Shown here piece by piece: positions 30,170 to 39,638 of a stretch of DNA of 64,000 nucleotides. Numbering within the stretch: the stretch's first letter is position 1; every line of letters begins with the position of its first letter. This DNA comes from Ramlibacter terrae (lineage in GTDB: Bacteria > Pseudomonadota > Gammaproteobacteria > Burkholderiales > Burkholderiaceae_C), in contig CP053418.1 in NCBI GenBank assembly GCA_013127575.1, positions 1,612,001 through 1,676,000 on the forward strand. The letters run 5' to 3'. The position numbers were made by a program, and so were the translations under genes. The notes beneath the pieces are model-generated. The model was not told the origin of the DNA. It searched no databases and worked only from the letters and a program-made list of their open reading frames with translations.

Positions 30170-30301
30170 TTGAACGCAGAGGACGCGGAGGATTCGCAGA
30201 AGTCGCAGAAGGGGAAAGAGGAAAGAAAACTTTGGAAAGGCTTTTTCTTCTGGCTTTTTCTGCGTTCTCTGCGGCTCCTCTGCGCCCTCTGCGTTCAAAG
30301 G
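30170..30301. repeat. Long imperfect palindrome of CGCAGAGGA units
   Basis: Begins TTGAACGCAGAGGACGC and ends CCTCTGCGTTCAA, with AAGTCGCAGAAG and CTTTTTCTGCG-type units inside, so the whole 130 bases can fold into a long stem around an A/T-rich centre. It is the full-length form of the unit seen at 7571-7607. Such GCAGAG elements are dispersed in many proteobacterial genomes and have no known function. Confidence 0.85.
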
Positions 30302-30541
30302 TTCCCGCCCCCGCTTTTCACCAGCGCTAGCGGGAAAACCCGAAAGCTGCCATAATCGCTGGCTTGGTGCTTCACGGCGCCAATTTAATCGCGCATCTGC
30401 CTTCTCGCACTGGCCCGCTCACAGCAAATTGAGCAGATAGGGCCGCAGGCCACAGCCTGTTTGTCGTTGGAATGGTTGATGTTCTCCAACCATTCGAATG
30501 ACGGCGCTGCCCGCCCCGGGCCGCGTTGCGATGGATTACTC
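30302..30541 (+). promoter_or_regulatory. Promoter and structured leader of the DEAD-box helicase gene
   Basis: No gene in these 240 bases. CATAAT at 30351 could be a -10 box. Within the presumed leader, GAATGGTTG (30470-30478) pairs perfectly with CAACCATTC (30487-30495) across an 8-base loop, and GCAGGC-CACA-GCCTGT forms a second hairpin just upstream. Neither has a T-run, so they are not classical terminators. Long structured leaders are usual for cold-induced RNA helicase genes. Confidence 0.5.
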
Positions 30542-32066
30542 ATGACGGAAATCACCACTTCTGTCCCGAACGGCTTTGCCGCGCTGGGACTCGCCCCCGA
30601 ACTGCTCGCGGCTGTCGCCGACTGGGCTTCACCCAACCGACTTCGGTCCAGAACCAGTGCATCGGGCTGGCCATGAAGCAGACCGCGGGCGAAGGCCAGG
30701 CCGACTTCAACGACCTGATGGTCTCGAGCCAGACCGGCTCGGGCAAGACCGCCGCCTTCCTGCTGCCCGTGCTGCACACCCTGCTGAAGACGCAGGCCGA
30801 CGCCGAAGCCGCCGAAAAGCTGGCCTACGAAGAAGCGATCGCCCGCGGCGAAGCGCCCCCAAGCGCAAGCGCCTGAACCCGCTGAACCCGCGCACCTTCT
30901 CGGCCGCCACCCCCGGCGCCCTGATCCTCTGCCCGACGCGTGAACTGGCGCAGCAGGTGGCGCACGACGCCATCGACCTCGTCAAGCATTGCAAGGGCCT
31001 GCGCATCGCCAACGTGGTGGGCGGCATGCCTTACCAGATGCAGCTCGCGCGCCTGCAGAACGCCGACCTCGTGGTCGCCACGCCGGGCCGCCTGCTTGAC
31101 CTGCAGCGCCAGGGCCAGATCAAGCTCGATCGCGTCAAGTTCACGGTGGTCGACGAAGCCGACCGCATGCTGGACCTCGGCTTCGCCGAAGACCCGGCCG
31201 AAGTGCACAACCTGACAGCCAACCGCGGCCAGACCATGATGTTCAGCGCCACGTTCGCGCCGCGCATCCAGCAGCTGGCCCAGCGCGTCATGCGCAACGC
31301 CCAGCGCATCCGGTCGACAGCCCGCAGGAAGCCCACGCCAACATCAAGCAGGTGCTGTTCTGGGCCGACAGCCTGCAGCACAAGCGCAAGCTGCTCGATC
31401 ACTGGCTGCGTGACACCACGATCAACCAGGCCATCGTGTTCGCCAGCACGCAGATCGATTGCGACAACCTCGCCAACGACCTGCAGCAGGACGGCTTCAG
31501 CGCCGTGGCGCTGCACGGCGCGCTGTCGCAGGGCATCCGCAACCGCCGCCTGATGGCGCTGCGCAACGGCCAGTGCAGATCCGGTGGCCACCGACGTCGC
31601 CGCCCGCGGCATCGACGTGCCGACGATCACGCACGTGTTCAACTACGGCCTGCCGATGAAGAGCGAGGACTACACGCACCGCATCGGCCGCACGGGCCGT
31701 GCCGGCCGCGATGGCCTGGCCGTCACGTTCGCCGAGTTCCGCGACCGCCGCAAGATCGGCGACATCGAGGCCTACAGCCGCCAGCGCTTCACCGCCGAGA
31801 CCATTCCCGGCATGGAACCGCAGCAGCGTGCCCCGGCGGCCCCGCGCTTCGGCTTCGGCGGCAAGCCGGCCCGTCCGGGCGGCGACCGCCGTCCCGGCGG
31901 CGGTGGCGGCTTCGGCAAGAGCAACAGCTTCGGCGCCCGCTCCTTCGGCGGCGGCAGCCGCGACGGCGCCCCGCGCCGCGAGGGTGGCTTCGCCCCGCGT
32001 GGCGAAGGCGGCTTCGGCGCCCGCGACAACGGCGGCTTCGCCCCGCGCGGCCGTCCGGCCCGCTGA
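30542..32066 (+). CDS. DEAD-box ATP-dependent RNA helicase (RhlE-like)
   Basis: About 510 residues. Q motif (GFTQPTSVQ), Walker [35 protein letters not shown] (DEAD), SAT (FSATFAPR), ARGIDVP and [10 protein letters not shown]. The tail is glycine/arginine-rich with repeated GGFAPRG and GGFGAR units, an RNA-binding extension of the RhlE/DeaD kind. There is an unusual insert of ~35 residues ([20 protein letters not shown]) between motifs I and Ia. Five breaks: four at CCWGG (30618, 31310, 31576, 31583), one in a C-run (30858). Likely involved in ribosome assembly and cold adaptation. Confidence 0.95.
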
Positions 32067-32086
32067 GCGTCCACGCTGGAATGACA

Positions 32087-32112
32087 AAAGCGGCCTTCGG
32101 GCCGCTTTTTTG
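32087..32112 (+). terminator. Rho-independent terminator after the helicase gene
   Basis: AAAAGCGGCC-TTCG-GGCCGCTTTTTT: a perfect stem with a UUCG-type loop and T-run, 20 bases after the stop. Confidence 0.95.
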
Positions 32113-32118
32113 GTTCCT

Positions 32119-32146
32119 GTCATCCCGGGCTCGACCCGGGATCCAT
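32119..32146. repeat. Second copy of the GTCATCCCGGG repeat
   Basis: Identical over 28 bases to the start of the element at 21423, directly after the helicase terminator and before the convergent exporter gene. Confidence 0.85.
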
Positions 32147-32178
32147 GCCGGCCTCGCGCCTCGCCCGCAACGACAAGG

Positions 32179-33410
32179 TCAAGTCCCCATCATGATGCGG
32201 CCGGTCTCCGGCCAGCGCTTGCGCAGGAAGACCCACGCCACCAGTCCCACGCACATCATGCCCAGCGAGGCCACCGCGAGCGCGCGCGCCGAGTGCATCA
32301 CCAGCGGCGCGACCGCGCCGGCGACGATGCCGTTGGCGGCCGATCCGATGAAGGCCTGCATCGACGAGGCCATGCCGCGCCGTTCGGGGTACAGGTCCAG
32401 CACCAGCAGCGTCACCACCGGCACCATGAGCGCCCAGCCGAAAGCGAAGATCGCGATCGGCAGCAGCGCCCACAGCGCGTGCGGCGCGAACAGGAAGTTG
32501 GCGGCGACGTTGACCAGCGACACCACCACCATCACGCTGAAGCCGTAGCGGATCTGCTTTTGCGGCTGGATGCGGCCCGCCAGCCGCCCGCTGGCGAAGG
32601 AGCCGAGCATGATGCCGCCGATGGTCATGAGGAAGAACCAGAAGAACTGCGTCGGCGCCAGCCCGAGCAGGTCGCCCAGAACGCGGGCGCCGACAGCACG
32701 TACAGGAACATGCCGTTGAAGGGGATGCCGCTGGCCAGCGCCAGCAGCAGGAAGCGCGCGCTCGAGCCGAGCTCCCAGTAGCCGCGCATCAGGTTGCGCA
32801 CGTTGAACGGCTGCCGCTGTTCGACGTGCAGCGTCTCCGGCAGCCGGCTCCAGATCGCGAGCCACAGCGCCACGCCGACGGCCGTAAGGAACCAGAAGAT
32901 GCTGTGCCAGCCGAGGTGCACGAACAGGAAGCCGCCGACGATGGGCGCGATGGCGGGCGCCACGCCGAAGTAGATGGTGACCTGGCTCATCACCTTCTGG
33001 GCCTGGTCGGGCGGGAACATGTCGCGGATGACCGCGCGCGAGACCACCCAGCCGGCGCCCGTCGACAGGCCCTGCAACGCGCGGAAGAAGACCAGTTGCC
33101 CCACCGTCTGCGACAGCGCGCAGCCGACCGAAGCCGGGGTGAACACCGCGATGCCCCACAACACCACCGGGCGGCGGCCGAAACTGTCCGCCAGCGCGCC
33201 GTGGAACAGGTTCATGAAGGCGAACCCGAACAGGTAGGCCGACAAAGTCTGCTGCATCTGCACCGGCGTGGCGTCCAGCGCCCTCGCGATCCCGGCGAAG
33301 GCCGGGATGTAGGTGTCGATGGAGAACGGGCCGAGCATGCCCAGCAGGGCCAGCAGCACGGCCGGGGCCCAGCGCGGGCCGGTCCAGAGTTGATCGGCTT
33401 GGGGATTCAT
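32179..33410 (-). CDS. Bcr/CflA-type MFS drug exporter
   Basis: About 410 residues, twelve membrane helices. The start LLALLGMLGPFSIDTYIPAF with SFGRRPVVLWG is characteristic of the Bcr/CflA subfamily (bicyclomycin, sulfonamide or chloramphenicol efflux; also Cys export). One break near 32683 is a C lost from CCTGG. Convergent with the helicase gene. Confidence 0.9.
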
Positions 33411-33436
33411 CGTTGTTCTTCGGAAATGCCTTCGTC

Positions 33437-33512
33437 CTCCCCGCGCACGCGGGGATCCGTGGCATTCAGGAAGGCGGGAGCACTGGATTCCCGCCTGCGC
33501 GGGAATGACAGA
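33437..33512. repeat. Pair of REP-like hairpins
   Basis: TCCCCGCGCACGCGGGGA (33438-33455) and ATTCCCGCCTGCGCGGGAAT followed by GACAG (33487-33511) sit between the exporter start and the glgC stop. The second relates to the hairpin at 63788. These are intergenic palindromes of the proteobacterial CCCGC-GCGGG class. Confidence 0.8.
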
Positions 33513-33515
33513 CTA

Positions 33516-34850
33516 TCAGAGCTTCTCCAGCATCTCCCGCGTCACCAGCACCACGCCGTTCTCGGTGCGGTAGAAGCGCTGCGCGTCGCGTTCCGCGTCC
33601 TCGCCGATGACCGTCCCGGCGGGGATGTTGCAGCCGCGGTCGATGACCACCTTGCTCAGGCGGCAGCCGGACTGGATCTCGGTCTCCGGCATGATGACCG
33701 CGTCGGTGATCATGCAGGACGAGTGGACCTGCACCTTCGAAAAGATCACGGCGTTGCGGATCACCGAGCCGCAGACCACGCAACCGCCCGAGACCAGCAC
33801 GTTGGCCGTGACGCCGTGGTTGCCGCGTTCGTCGGGCACGAACTTGGCCGGCGGCAGCTGCTCCTGGTACGTCCAGATCGGCCATTCGCGGTCGTACAGG
33901 TCGAGCTCGGGCCAGTCGGAGGCGAGGTCGAGGTTGGCCGCCCAGAAGGCGTCCACCGTGCCGACGTCGCGCCAGTAGGCCTTGTCGCGGCTCGCGCGCG
34001 GCACGCTGGAGAGGTTCAGCGGGTGCGCCAGCGCGCCGCCTTCCTTCACCACGCGCGGAATGACGTTCTTGCCGAAGTCGTGGTCGGAGCTGTCGTCGCC
34101 CAGGTCTTCTTCCAGCAGCTTGTACAGGTACTCGGCGTCGAAGACGTAGATGCCCATGCTGCCCAGCGCGCGGTCCGGCTTGCCGGGCATGGGCGGCGGG
34201 TCCTTCGGCTTCTCGAGGAAGGCCGTGATGCGGCGGTTCTCGTCGATGTGCATCACGCCCAGCGCCGTGGCCTCCATGCGCGGCACCTCGATGCAGCCGA
34301 CCGTGCACTTGCTGCCGCTCTTGACGTGGTCGAGCAGCATCAGCGAGTAGTCCTGCTTGTAGATGTGGTCGCCGGCCAGCACCGGGATGTACTCGGGGCC
34401 GTAGGCGCGCAGGATGTCGATGTTCTGCGTGATGGCGTCGGCCGTGCCGCGGTACCAGAAGGCCTCGTTCACGCGCTGCTGCGCCGGCAGCAGGTCGATG
34501 AACTCGTTGGCCTCGCCGCGCAGGAAGTTCCAGCCGCGCTGCAGGTGGCGCAGCAGCGAGTGCGACTTGTACTGGGTGAGCACGCCGATGCGCCGGATGC
34601 CCGAATTGATGCAGTTCGACAGCGCGAAGTCGATGATGCGGAACTTGCCGCCGAAGTACACGGCCGGCTTGGCCCGCCGGTCCGTCAGGTCGAGCAGGCG
34701 CGACCCGCGGCCGCCCGCCAGCACCAGCGCCACCGTCTTCTTGGGCAATTCCCTCGCGAGCACCATCCGGTCGGAGGCGTCATCGATCGTCATGGATTCC
34801 AGCGCACCCAGCGCCTCCTGCTGGCCTGTCGACTCCTGCATCACTTGCAT
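33516..34850 (-). CDS. glgC: Glucose-1-phosphate adenylyltransferase
   Basis: Intact. [20 protein letters not shown] with [19 protein letters not shown], the substrate motif [11 protein letters not shown], and a C-terminal left-handed beta-helix. It makes ADP-glucose from ATP and glucose-1-P, the committed step of glycogen synthesis. No other glg genes are here. The start could be the ATG at 34850 (MQVMQEST) or the one at 34793 (MTIDDASD); the longer form is given since it has no competing features. Confidence 0.95.
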   Translation of the reverse strand: MQVMQESTGQQEALGALESMTIDDASDRMVLARELPKKTVALVLAGGRGSRLLDLTDRRAKPAVYFGGKFRIIDFALSNCINSGIRRIGVLTQYKSHSLLRHLQRGWNFLRGEANEFIDLLPAQQRVNEAFWYRGTADAITQNIDILRAYGPEYIPVLAGDHIYKQDYSLMLLDHVKSGSKCTVGCIEVPRMEATALGVMHIDENRRITAFLEKPKDPPPMPGKPDRALGSMGIYVFDAEYLYKLLEEDLGDDSSDHDFGKNVIPRVVKEGGALAHPLNLSSVPRASRDKAYWRDVGTVDAFWAANLDLASDWPELDLYDREWPIWTYQEQLPPAKFVPDERGNHGVTANVLVSGGCVVCGSVIRNAVIFSKVQVHSSCMITDAVIMPETEIQSGCRLSKVVIDRGCNIPAGTVIGEDAERDAQRFYRTENGVVLVTREMLEKL

Positions 34851-34979
34851 CCGAAGATTGAACGGTAGCCACTGTGGTCCCGCGCGGCTGGCTCGGGTGT
34901 AGGACACCGACGCCTTTGGCTGCCTCTGCCGCACCGCCGAGCACGGCCGCTGCCGCGCGCACTTAACATCGGTGCCTCC

Positions 34980-37015
34980 ATGCTGCTGAACCCGGACACG
35001 CCAGAAGAACCCGATCGCCGCCTGCCGGGCATTCCGGACAGCGAAATCGGCCGCCGGATGGTGGCGACCGACTGGGCGTCCACGCCGCTCGGCCCGGTCG
35101 ACGGCTGGCCGCGCAGCCTGCGCATCGCCGTCGGCATCTGCCTCAACTCGCGGTTCCCGATGTTCGTCTGGTGGGGCGACGCCCTGGTCAACATCTACAA
35201 CGACGCCTACATCCCGGTGCTCGGCAAGAAGCACCCGGGCGCCTTCGGGCAGCCGGCGCGCCAGTGGTGGTCCGACATCTGGGACGTGCTCGGCAGCCAG
35301 GTCGAGGAAGTGATGGTGCACGGGCGCCCCACCGGAACGAGCGCGCCCTGCTGGTGATGGAGCGCAACGGCTTTCCCGAAGACACCTTCTTCACGTGGTC
35401 GTACAGCCCGATCTACGACGACGAGGGCCGCATCGGCGGCCTGTTTTGCGCCTGCACCGAAGAGACCGCCCGGGTCGCGGCGGAGCGCGAGCGCGACCAG
35501 CTGGTGCGCGAGGCGCAGGACGCCGCGCGCACGCTGCGCACTGGTTCGACAACGCGCCCGGCTTCATCGCGCTGCTGCGCGGGCCGGAGTTTCGCTTCGA
35601 GATGGCCAACAAGGCCTACTACCGGTGGTCGGCCACCGGCGCCTGGAAGGCCTGACCATCGACGAGGCGCTGCCCGAGGTCCGCGACCGGGGCTTCGTCG
35701 AACTGCTGCAGAGGGTCTACGCCACCGGCGAGGCTTTCGTCGGCCGCGGCGTGTCGGTGGAGTTGCAACCCGTGCCCGGCGGACCGCGGTTCGTCCGCTT
35801 CGTCGACTTCGTCTACCAGCCCGTGCACGACGCCGACGGGAGGGTTGCGGGCATCTTCGCGCAGGGACACGACGTCACCGAGCAGGTGCAGGGCGCCCGG
35901 GCGCTGGAAGAGGCGGACCGGCGCAAGGACGAGTTCTGGCCACGCTGGCGCACGAGCTGCGCAACCCGCTGGCGCCGATCCGGCAGGCGGCCGTGGTCGC
36001 CCGCACCGCCGGCGACGACGATCGCCGGCAGGCCTGGGCGCTGGGGGTGATCGAGCGGCAGGTCGGCCACATGGCGCTGCTGCTCGACGACCTGCTCGAC
36101 GTTTCGCGCATCTCCCGCGGCAAGCTCGAACTGCGCCTGCAGGACGTGGAGCTGGCCGGCATCGTCGAAGCCGCCGTCGAAACGGCGCGGCCGCTGCTGC
36201 AGGCCAAGGGCCACGAACTGCACGTCCGGCTGCCGCCCGGACCGGTGCGGATGCGGGTCGATCCGGTGCGGCTCGCCCGGGTCCTGTCCAACTTGTTGTC
36301 CAATGCGGGGAAGTACACCGATCCCGGTGGCCGCATCGAGTTGGAAGCCGGGGCCACCGGGGGTACGCTGGTGGTCCGCGTGCGCGACAACGGCATCGGC
36401 CTGTCGGCGCACGACCGCTCGCAGATTTTCGAGATGTTCTCGCAGGTGGCGTCGGCCATGGACCGTTCCGAGGATGGCCTCGGCATCGGGCTGGCGCTCA
36501 CCCGCGGGTTGGTTGAATTGCATGGGGGCCGCATCGACGCAGTGAGCGAAGGCCCCGGAAAAGGATCGGAGTTCATCGTGAGCCTGCCCACTCGCACGCC
36601 GGAAGGCGCCGCCACCCCCGCCGAATCATCGCCGGGCGCCCAGTCCGCCGGCCAGCGGCAACGCAAGGTCCTGCTGGCGGACGACAACGCGGACGCCCGG
36701 AGACCATGGCGGCGCTGCTGGAGATCGAGGGGCACGAGGTGCAGACGGCCACCGACGGCAATCGCGCGCTGGAGGTCGGCGCGAAGCTGCGGCCCGACGT
36801 CGCCATCCTCGACATCGGCATGCCGCACCTGAACGGCTACGAGGCCGCCGCCAAGATCCGCGAGACCGACTGGGGCCGCCAGGTCGTGCTGATCGCGCTG
36901 ACCGGCTGGGGCCGGGGAGCAGGACCAGGCGCGGGCGCGCGAGGCGGGGTTCGACCACCACTGCACGAAGCCGGTGGACATCGACCGCCTGCTCCAGCTC
37001 GTCCGGGGCGCCTGA
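34980..37015 (+). CDS. PAS-containing hybrid histidine kinase
   Basis: About 680 residues: an N-terminal PAS/GAF-like sensor with [20 protein letters not shown], a second PAS region ([29 protein letters not shown]), HisKA ([19 protein letters not shown]), HATPase_c ([37 protein letters not shown]) and a C-terminal receiver ([10 protein letters not shown] in [14 protein letters not shown] in CTKPVD). Breaks near 35332, 35540, 35632, 35940, 36697 and 36912 all fit CCWGG sites. Divergent from glgC. Stimulus unknown. Confidence 0.9.
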
Positions 37016-37093
37016 CAAACGGAAACGTTTTTCCCGCATCCGGCGCGCGGGCCGGGCCGTATCAGCTTCATCTGCAAACGAAAGGTGATCCTG

Positions 37094-37426
37094 ATGAACA
37101 AGTCCCGCATCCTCTCGGCCCTCGCGGCCTCCGTCCTCGCCATTTCCGCGCAAGCCGGCGGCATCCAGGCCCGTGACGTCCCGCGCATCACCAACGGCGG
37201 CACCGGCGTGATCGGCGGCGTCGAACCCGGCGCCTATCCGTACCAGGCGAACGCCTCCACGGCCATGCCGCACGGCCGCATGGCGACGGCGGCCACCGCG
37301 CCCGTCCGCACGATGCCGCAGGCGCAGGCGCAATCCACGCGCAACACCGCGGTGATGGGCTCCGGCGCCGCGCAGACCGGTGGCGACCTCGCCGCGCGCC
37401 ACCCGGCCCGGGGCACCCCGGACTGA
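37094..37426 (+). CDS. Exported alanine/glycine-rich small protein
   Basis: 110 residues with a signal peptide (ILSALAASVLAISAQA). The mature part is low-complexity, rich in Ala, Gly, Thr and Gln (NGGTGVIGGVEPGAYPY; APVRTMPQAQAQ). No homologous family recognised; similar small secreted proteins occur in Comamonadaceae. The start ATG at 37094 has AAAGGTGAT upstream. Confidence 0.65.
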   Translation: MNKSRILSALAASVLAISAQAGGIQARDVPRITNGGTGVIGGVEPGAYPYQANASTAMPHGRMATAATAPVRTMPQAQAQSTRNTAVMGSGAAQTGGDLAARHPARGTPD

Positions 37427-37489
37427 TTGGCAACGGACGCGCGCACGCCGCCCCCGCGGTGGCGTCGCAGCGGCTAGGATGGCGCCCGC

Positions 37490-38512
37490 ATGCCAGTCCT
37501 CCGCGTCCTCCTGATCGACAGCGACGATGATTCCGCGTCCTGGCTCCTCGAGCAACTGCGCGCGCAGGGCATGCATGGCGTCACCCGCGTGGCGCCCGGC
37601 ATCGAACTGCCGCGCGTGGTGGCGAGCGAGCGTCCCGACGCCGTGCTGTTCAACCACCACTTCGACCGTCCCGACGACCTGCTGGCCTGCTATGGCGTGC
37701 GGGTGGCAGCGCCCACATCGCCCATCGTGGCCGTCGCGGCGGCGGGCCCGACGGTACGGTCGTTGAGGCGTTGGGCCGACGAGACCGGCTGCCTCGACGC
37801 CGTGCTCGAGAAGCCGCTGCCGCCCGGCGCGCTGCAGGCGCGGCTGCTGGAGCTGTCCGCCGCCGCGCAGGCGCGGCACGCGCTGGAGGACCGGGCGCGC
37901 CGGCTGACCAACCTCGTGCCCGAGGGCGCGCTTGCCGTCGTCGAGGGCGAGCAGGGCGCCGAAGAGGAGATGTTCGAGGCGGCCGTGCTCTTCACCGACG
38001 TGCGCCGCTCGTCCGACACGGTCACGCGCACCGCCGCGCGCGACTACTTCCGCATGCTCGACCGCCTGCTCAGCGCGCAGGCGGCGCACGTGCGCCGCTT
38101 CGAGGGCGCGGTGGTGAAGTTCACCGGCGACGGGCTGATGGCGGTGTTCCGCGGCATGGGCCGCTCGCACCTCGCGCTGCGCTGCGCGGCGGAGCTCGCG
38201 CGCGACCCGGTCCAGCAGCTGCACCCTTATGGCGTCGGCGTGGCCGACGGGCTCGTGCTCGCGGGCCTGGTCGGCGCGTCGGGCGACCTGGGCCGCCGCA
38301 GCCAGTACGACGTGGTGGGCGCCACGGTGCACCTCGCCGCGCGCCTGTGCGCGATGGCGCAGCAGGGCGAGGTGGTGGCCACCCGTTCGGCGCACGCCGC
38401 GGCGCGCCTCGACTGGCCCCGCCTGCGCCACGAATCGGCCGTTCCGGTGCGCGGTTTCCCGGCTCCCGTAGACTGCGTCGTGTTCGCCCCCGGCGCCGAC
38501 GCCGACGCCTGA
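37490..38512 (+). CDS. Receiver-like domain fused to class III adenylate/guanylate cyclase
   Basis: 340 residues, intact. The first ~125 residues look like a receiver (VLLIDSDDDSASWLL, K in LEKPLPPG), but the acceptor position reads Asn (AVLFNHHF), so it is probably not phosphorylated. The C-terminal cyclase homology domain keeps both metal-binding aspartates (LFTDVRRSS; KFTGDGLMAVF) and the Asn/Arg region (VVGATVHLAARLC). It is expected to make cAMP or cGMP. Next gene begins 12 bases downstream. Confidence 0.85.
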   Translation: MPVLRVLLIDSDDDSASWLLEQLRAQGMHGVTRVAPGIELPRVVASERPDAVLFNHHFDRPDDLLACYGVRVAAPTSPIVAVAAAGPTVRSLRRWADETGCLDAVLEKPLPPGALQARLLELSAAAQARHALEDRARRLTNLVPEGALAVVEGEQGAEEEMFEAAVLFTDVRRSSDTVTRTAARDYFRMLDRLLSAQAAHVRRFEGAVVKFTGDGLMAVFRGMGRSHLALRCAAELARDPVQQLHPYGVGVADGLVLAGLVGASGDLGRRSQYDVVGATVHLAARLCAMAQQGEVVATRSAHAAARLDWPRLRHESAVPVRGFPAPVDCVVFAPGADADA

Positions 38513-38524
38513 AGGATCTTCCGC

Positions 38525-38830
38525 ATGCAAGAGCGCTACACCGCCGCCCAGGTCAGCCGCATCCTCGACCAGGCCCTGATCTACCAGTGCGCCTGCCCGG
38601 CCCAGGTGTGCCGCGCCGTGTTCGAACTGCGCGAGCTGTTCGACTACCAGCGGCAGTGCGCCAACGACACGGACAACGACCGCCGCGTGCACGAGGCGAT
38701 CGCGGCGGCGACGGAGCAGGCCCACGCGACGATGGAGGCTTGCCTGGCGCAGGTGCTCGAGATCGAAGGCTGGGACCCGCAGACGCTGACGCTGCCGGCG
38801 GCTCTCCGCAAGAAGCCTCGTCCCGTCTAG
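38525..38830 (+). CDS. Conserved hypothetical protein
   Basis: 101 residues, intact, acidic and helical. It has three cysteines (YQCACPAQVCRAVF) near the N-terminus and CANDTDNDRRVHEAI. It follows the cyclase gene by 12 bases and so is probably cotranscribed. Not recognised; a small signalling accessory is possible. Its TAG stop shares CTAG with the stop of the convergent hydrolase. Confidence 0.7.
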   Translation: MQERYTAAQVSRILDQALIYQCACPAQVCRAVFELRELFDYQRQCANDTDNDRRVHEAIAAATEQAHATMEACLAQVLEIEGWDPQTLTLPAALRKKPRPV

Positions 38831-39638
38831 CTACACAGCATGCGCCGCAGCTGCGCGTCGAACGCCTCCGGCTCCTCGAACTGCACCCAGTGGCCCGCAT
38901 CCGGAAGGAACACGGTCTCGCGCAGCGAAGGCAAGCGCCCGAACGCAGCCTTCACGTCCGGCCAGCGCTCGCGATAGAGCACGTCCTCTGCACCGTACAA
39001 CAGCCACAGCGGACAGTGCAGCCGCTCCAGCGTGTCGGCCAGCAGCCGCGTGGTCACCAGGCGGCGGCGCCGCATGCGGTCGCGCGGCACGTTGGCGGCG
39101 TGGAGCGCGATCGCCTGCGGGGTGATCGACGCGGCCCGGTGCAGCATCATGGCGCGCAGGTTCCGCGCATGCACGGCGTCGCGCTCCTCCTGCGTCGCCG
39201 GTGCCGCCACGGCGCCATCTCCACGCCCCTGCCGCTCTCCAGCGGCAGCAGCGGCGCGCCGGCCAGCACCAGCCGCTGCACGCGCGGCGAGCGTTCGGCG
39301 GCGAGCGTCGCCACCAGCGTGCCGAAGGAGAACGCGACCAGGTCGAAGGGGCCGGGCACGAGCAGGTCGAGCCCGGCGAGCAGCGGCTCCACGATCGCAT
39401 CGCCGTCTTCACCGACCGGCGGCGGCGCCGATGCGCCGAAGCCGGGCAGGTCGGGCGCCCACACAGTGCGGCCCGCAGCCAGCAGGGCGGGGATGTTGCG
39501 CAGCCAGTGCGTCCAGCTGCCGCTGCCGCCGTGCAGCAGCACGACGGGCGGACCTTCGCCCCAGCATCGCCAGGTCATGGCGCCGTCGCCGCACGGCGTG
39601 TGCAGCAGCCGGGCCGGCGGCAGCGCTTCGAGGCTCAC
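38827..39638 (-). CDS. Alpha/beta hydrolase
   Basis: About 271 residues. Oxyanion-hole motif LLHGGSGSW, nucleophile elbow VAFSFGTLV, acid in LYGAEDVLY and catalytic His in DAGHWVQFEEP, as in meta-cleavage or ester hydrolases. One break near 39207, not explained by CCWGG. GTG at 39638 overlaps the stop of the MFS gene by 4 bases, so this is the last gene of the nine-gene operon. Confidence 0.85.
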
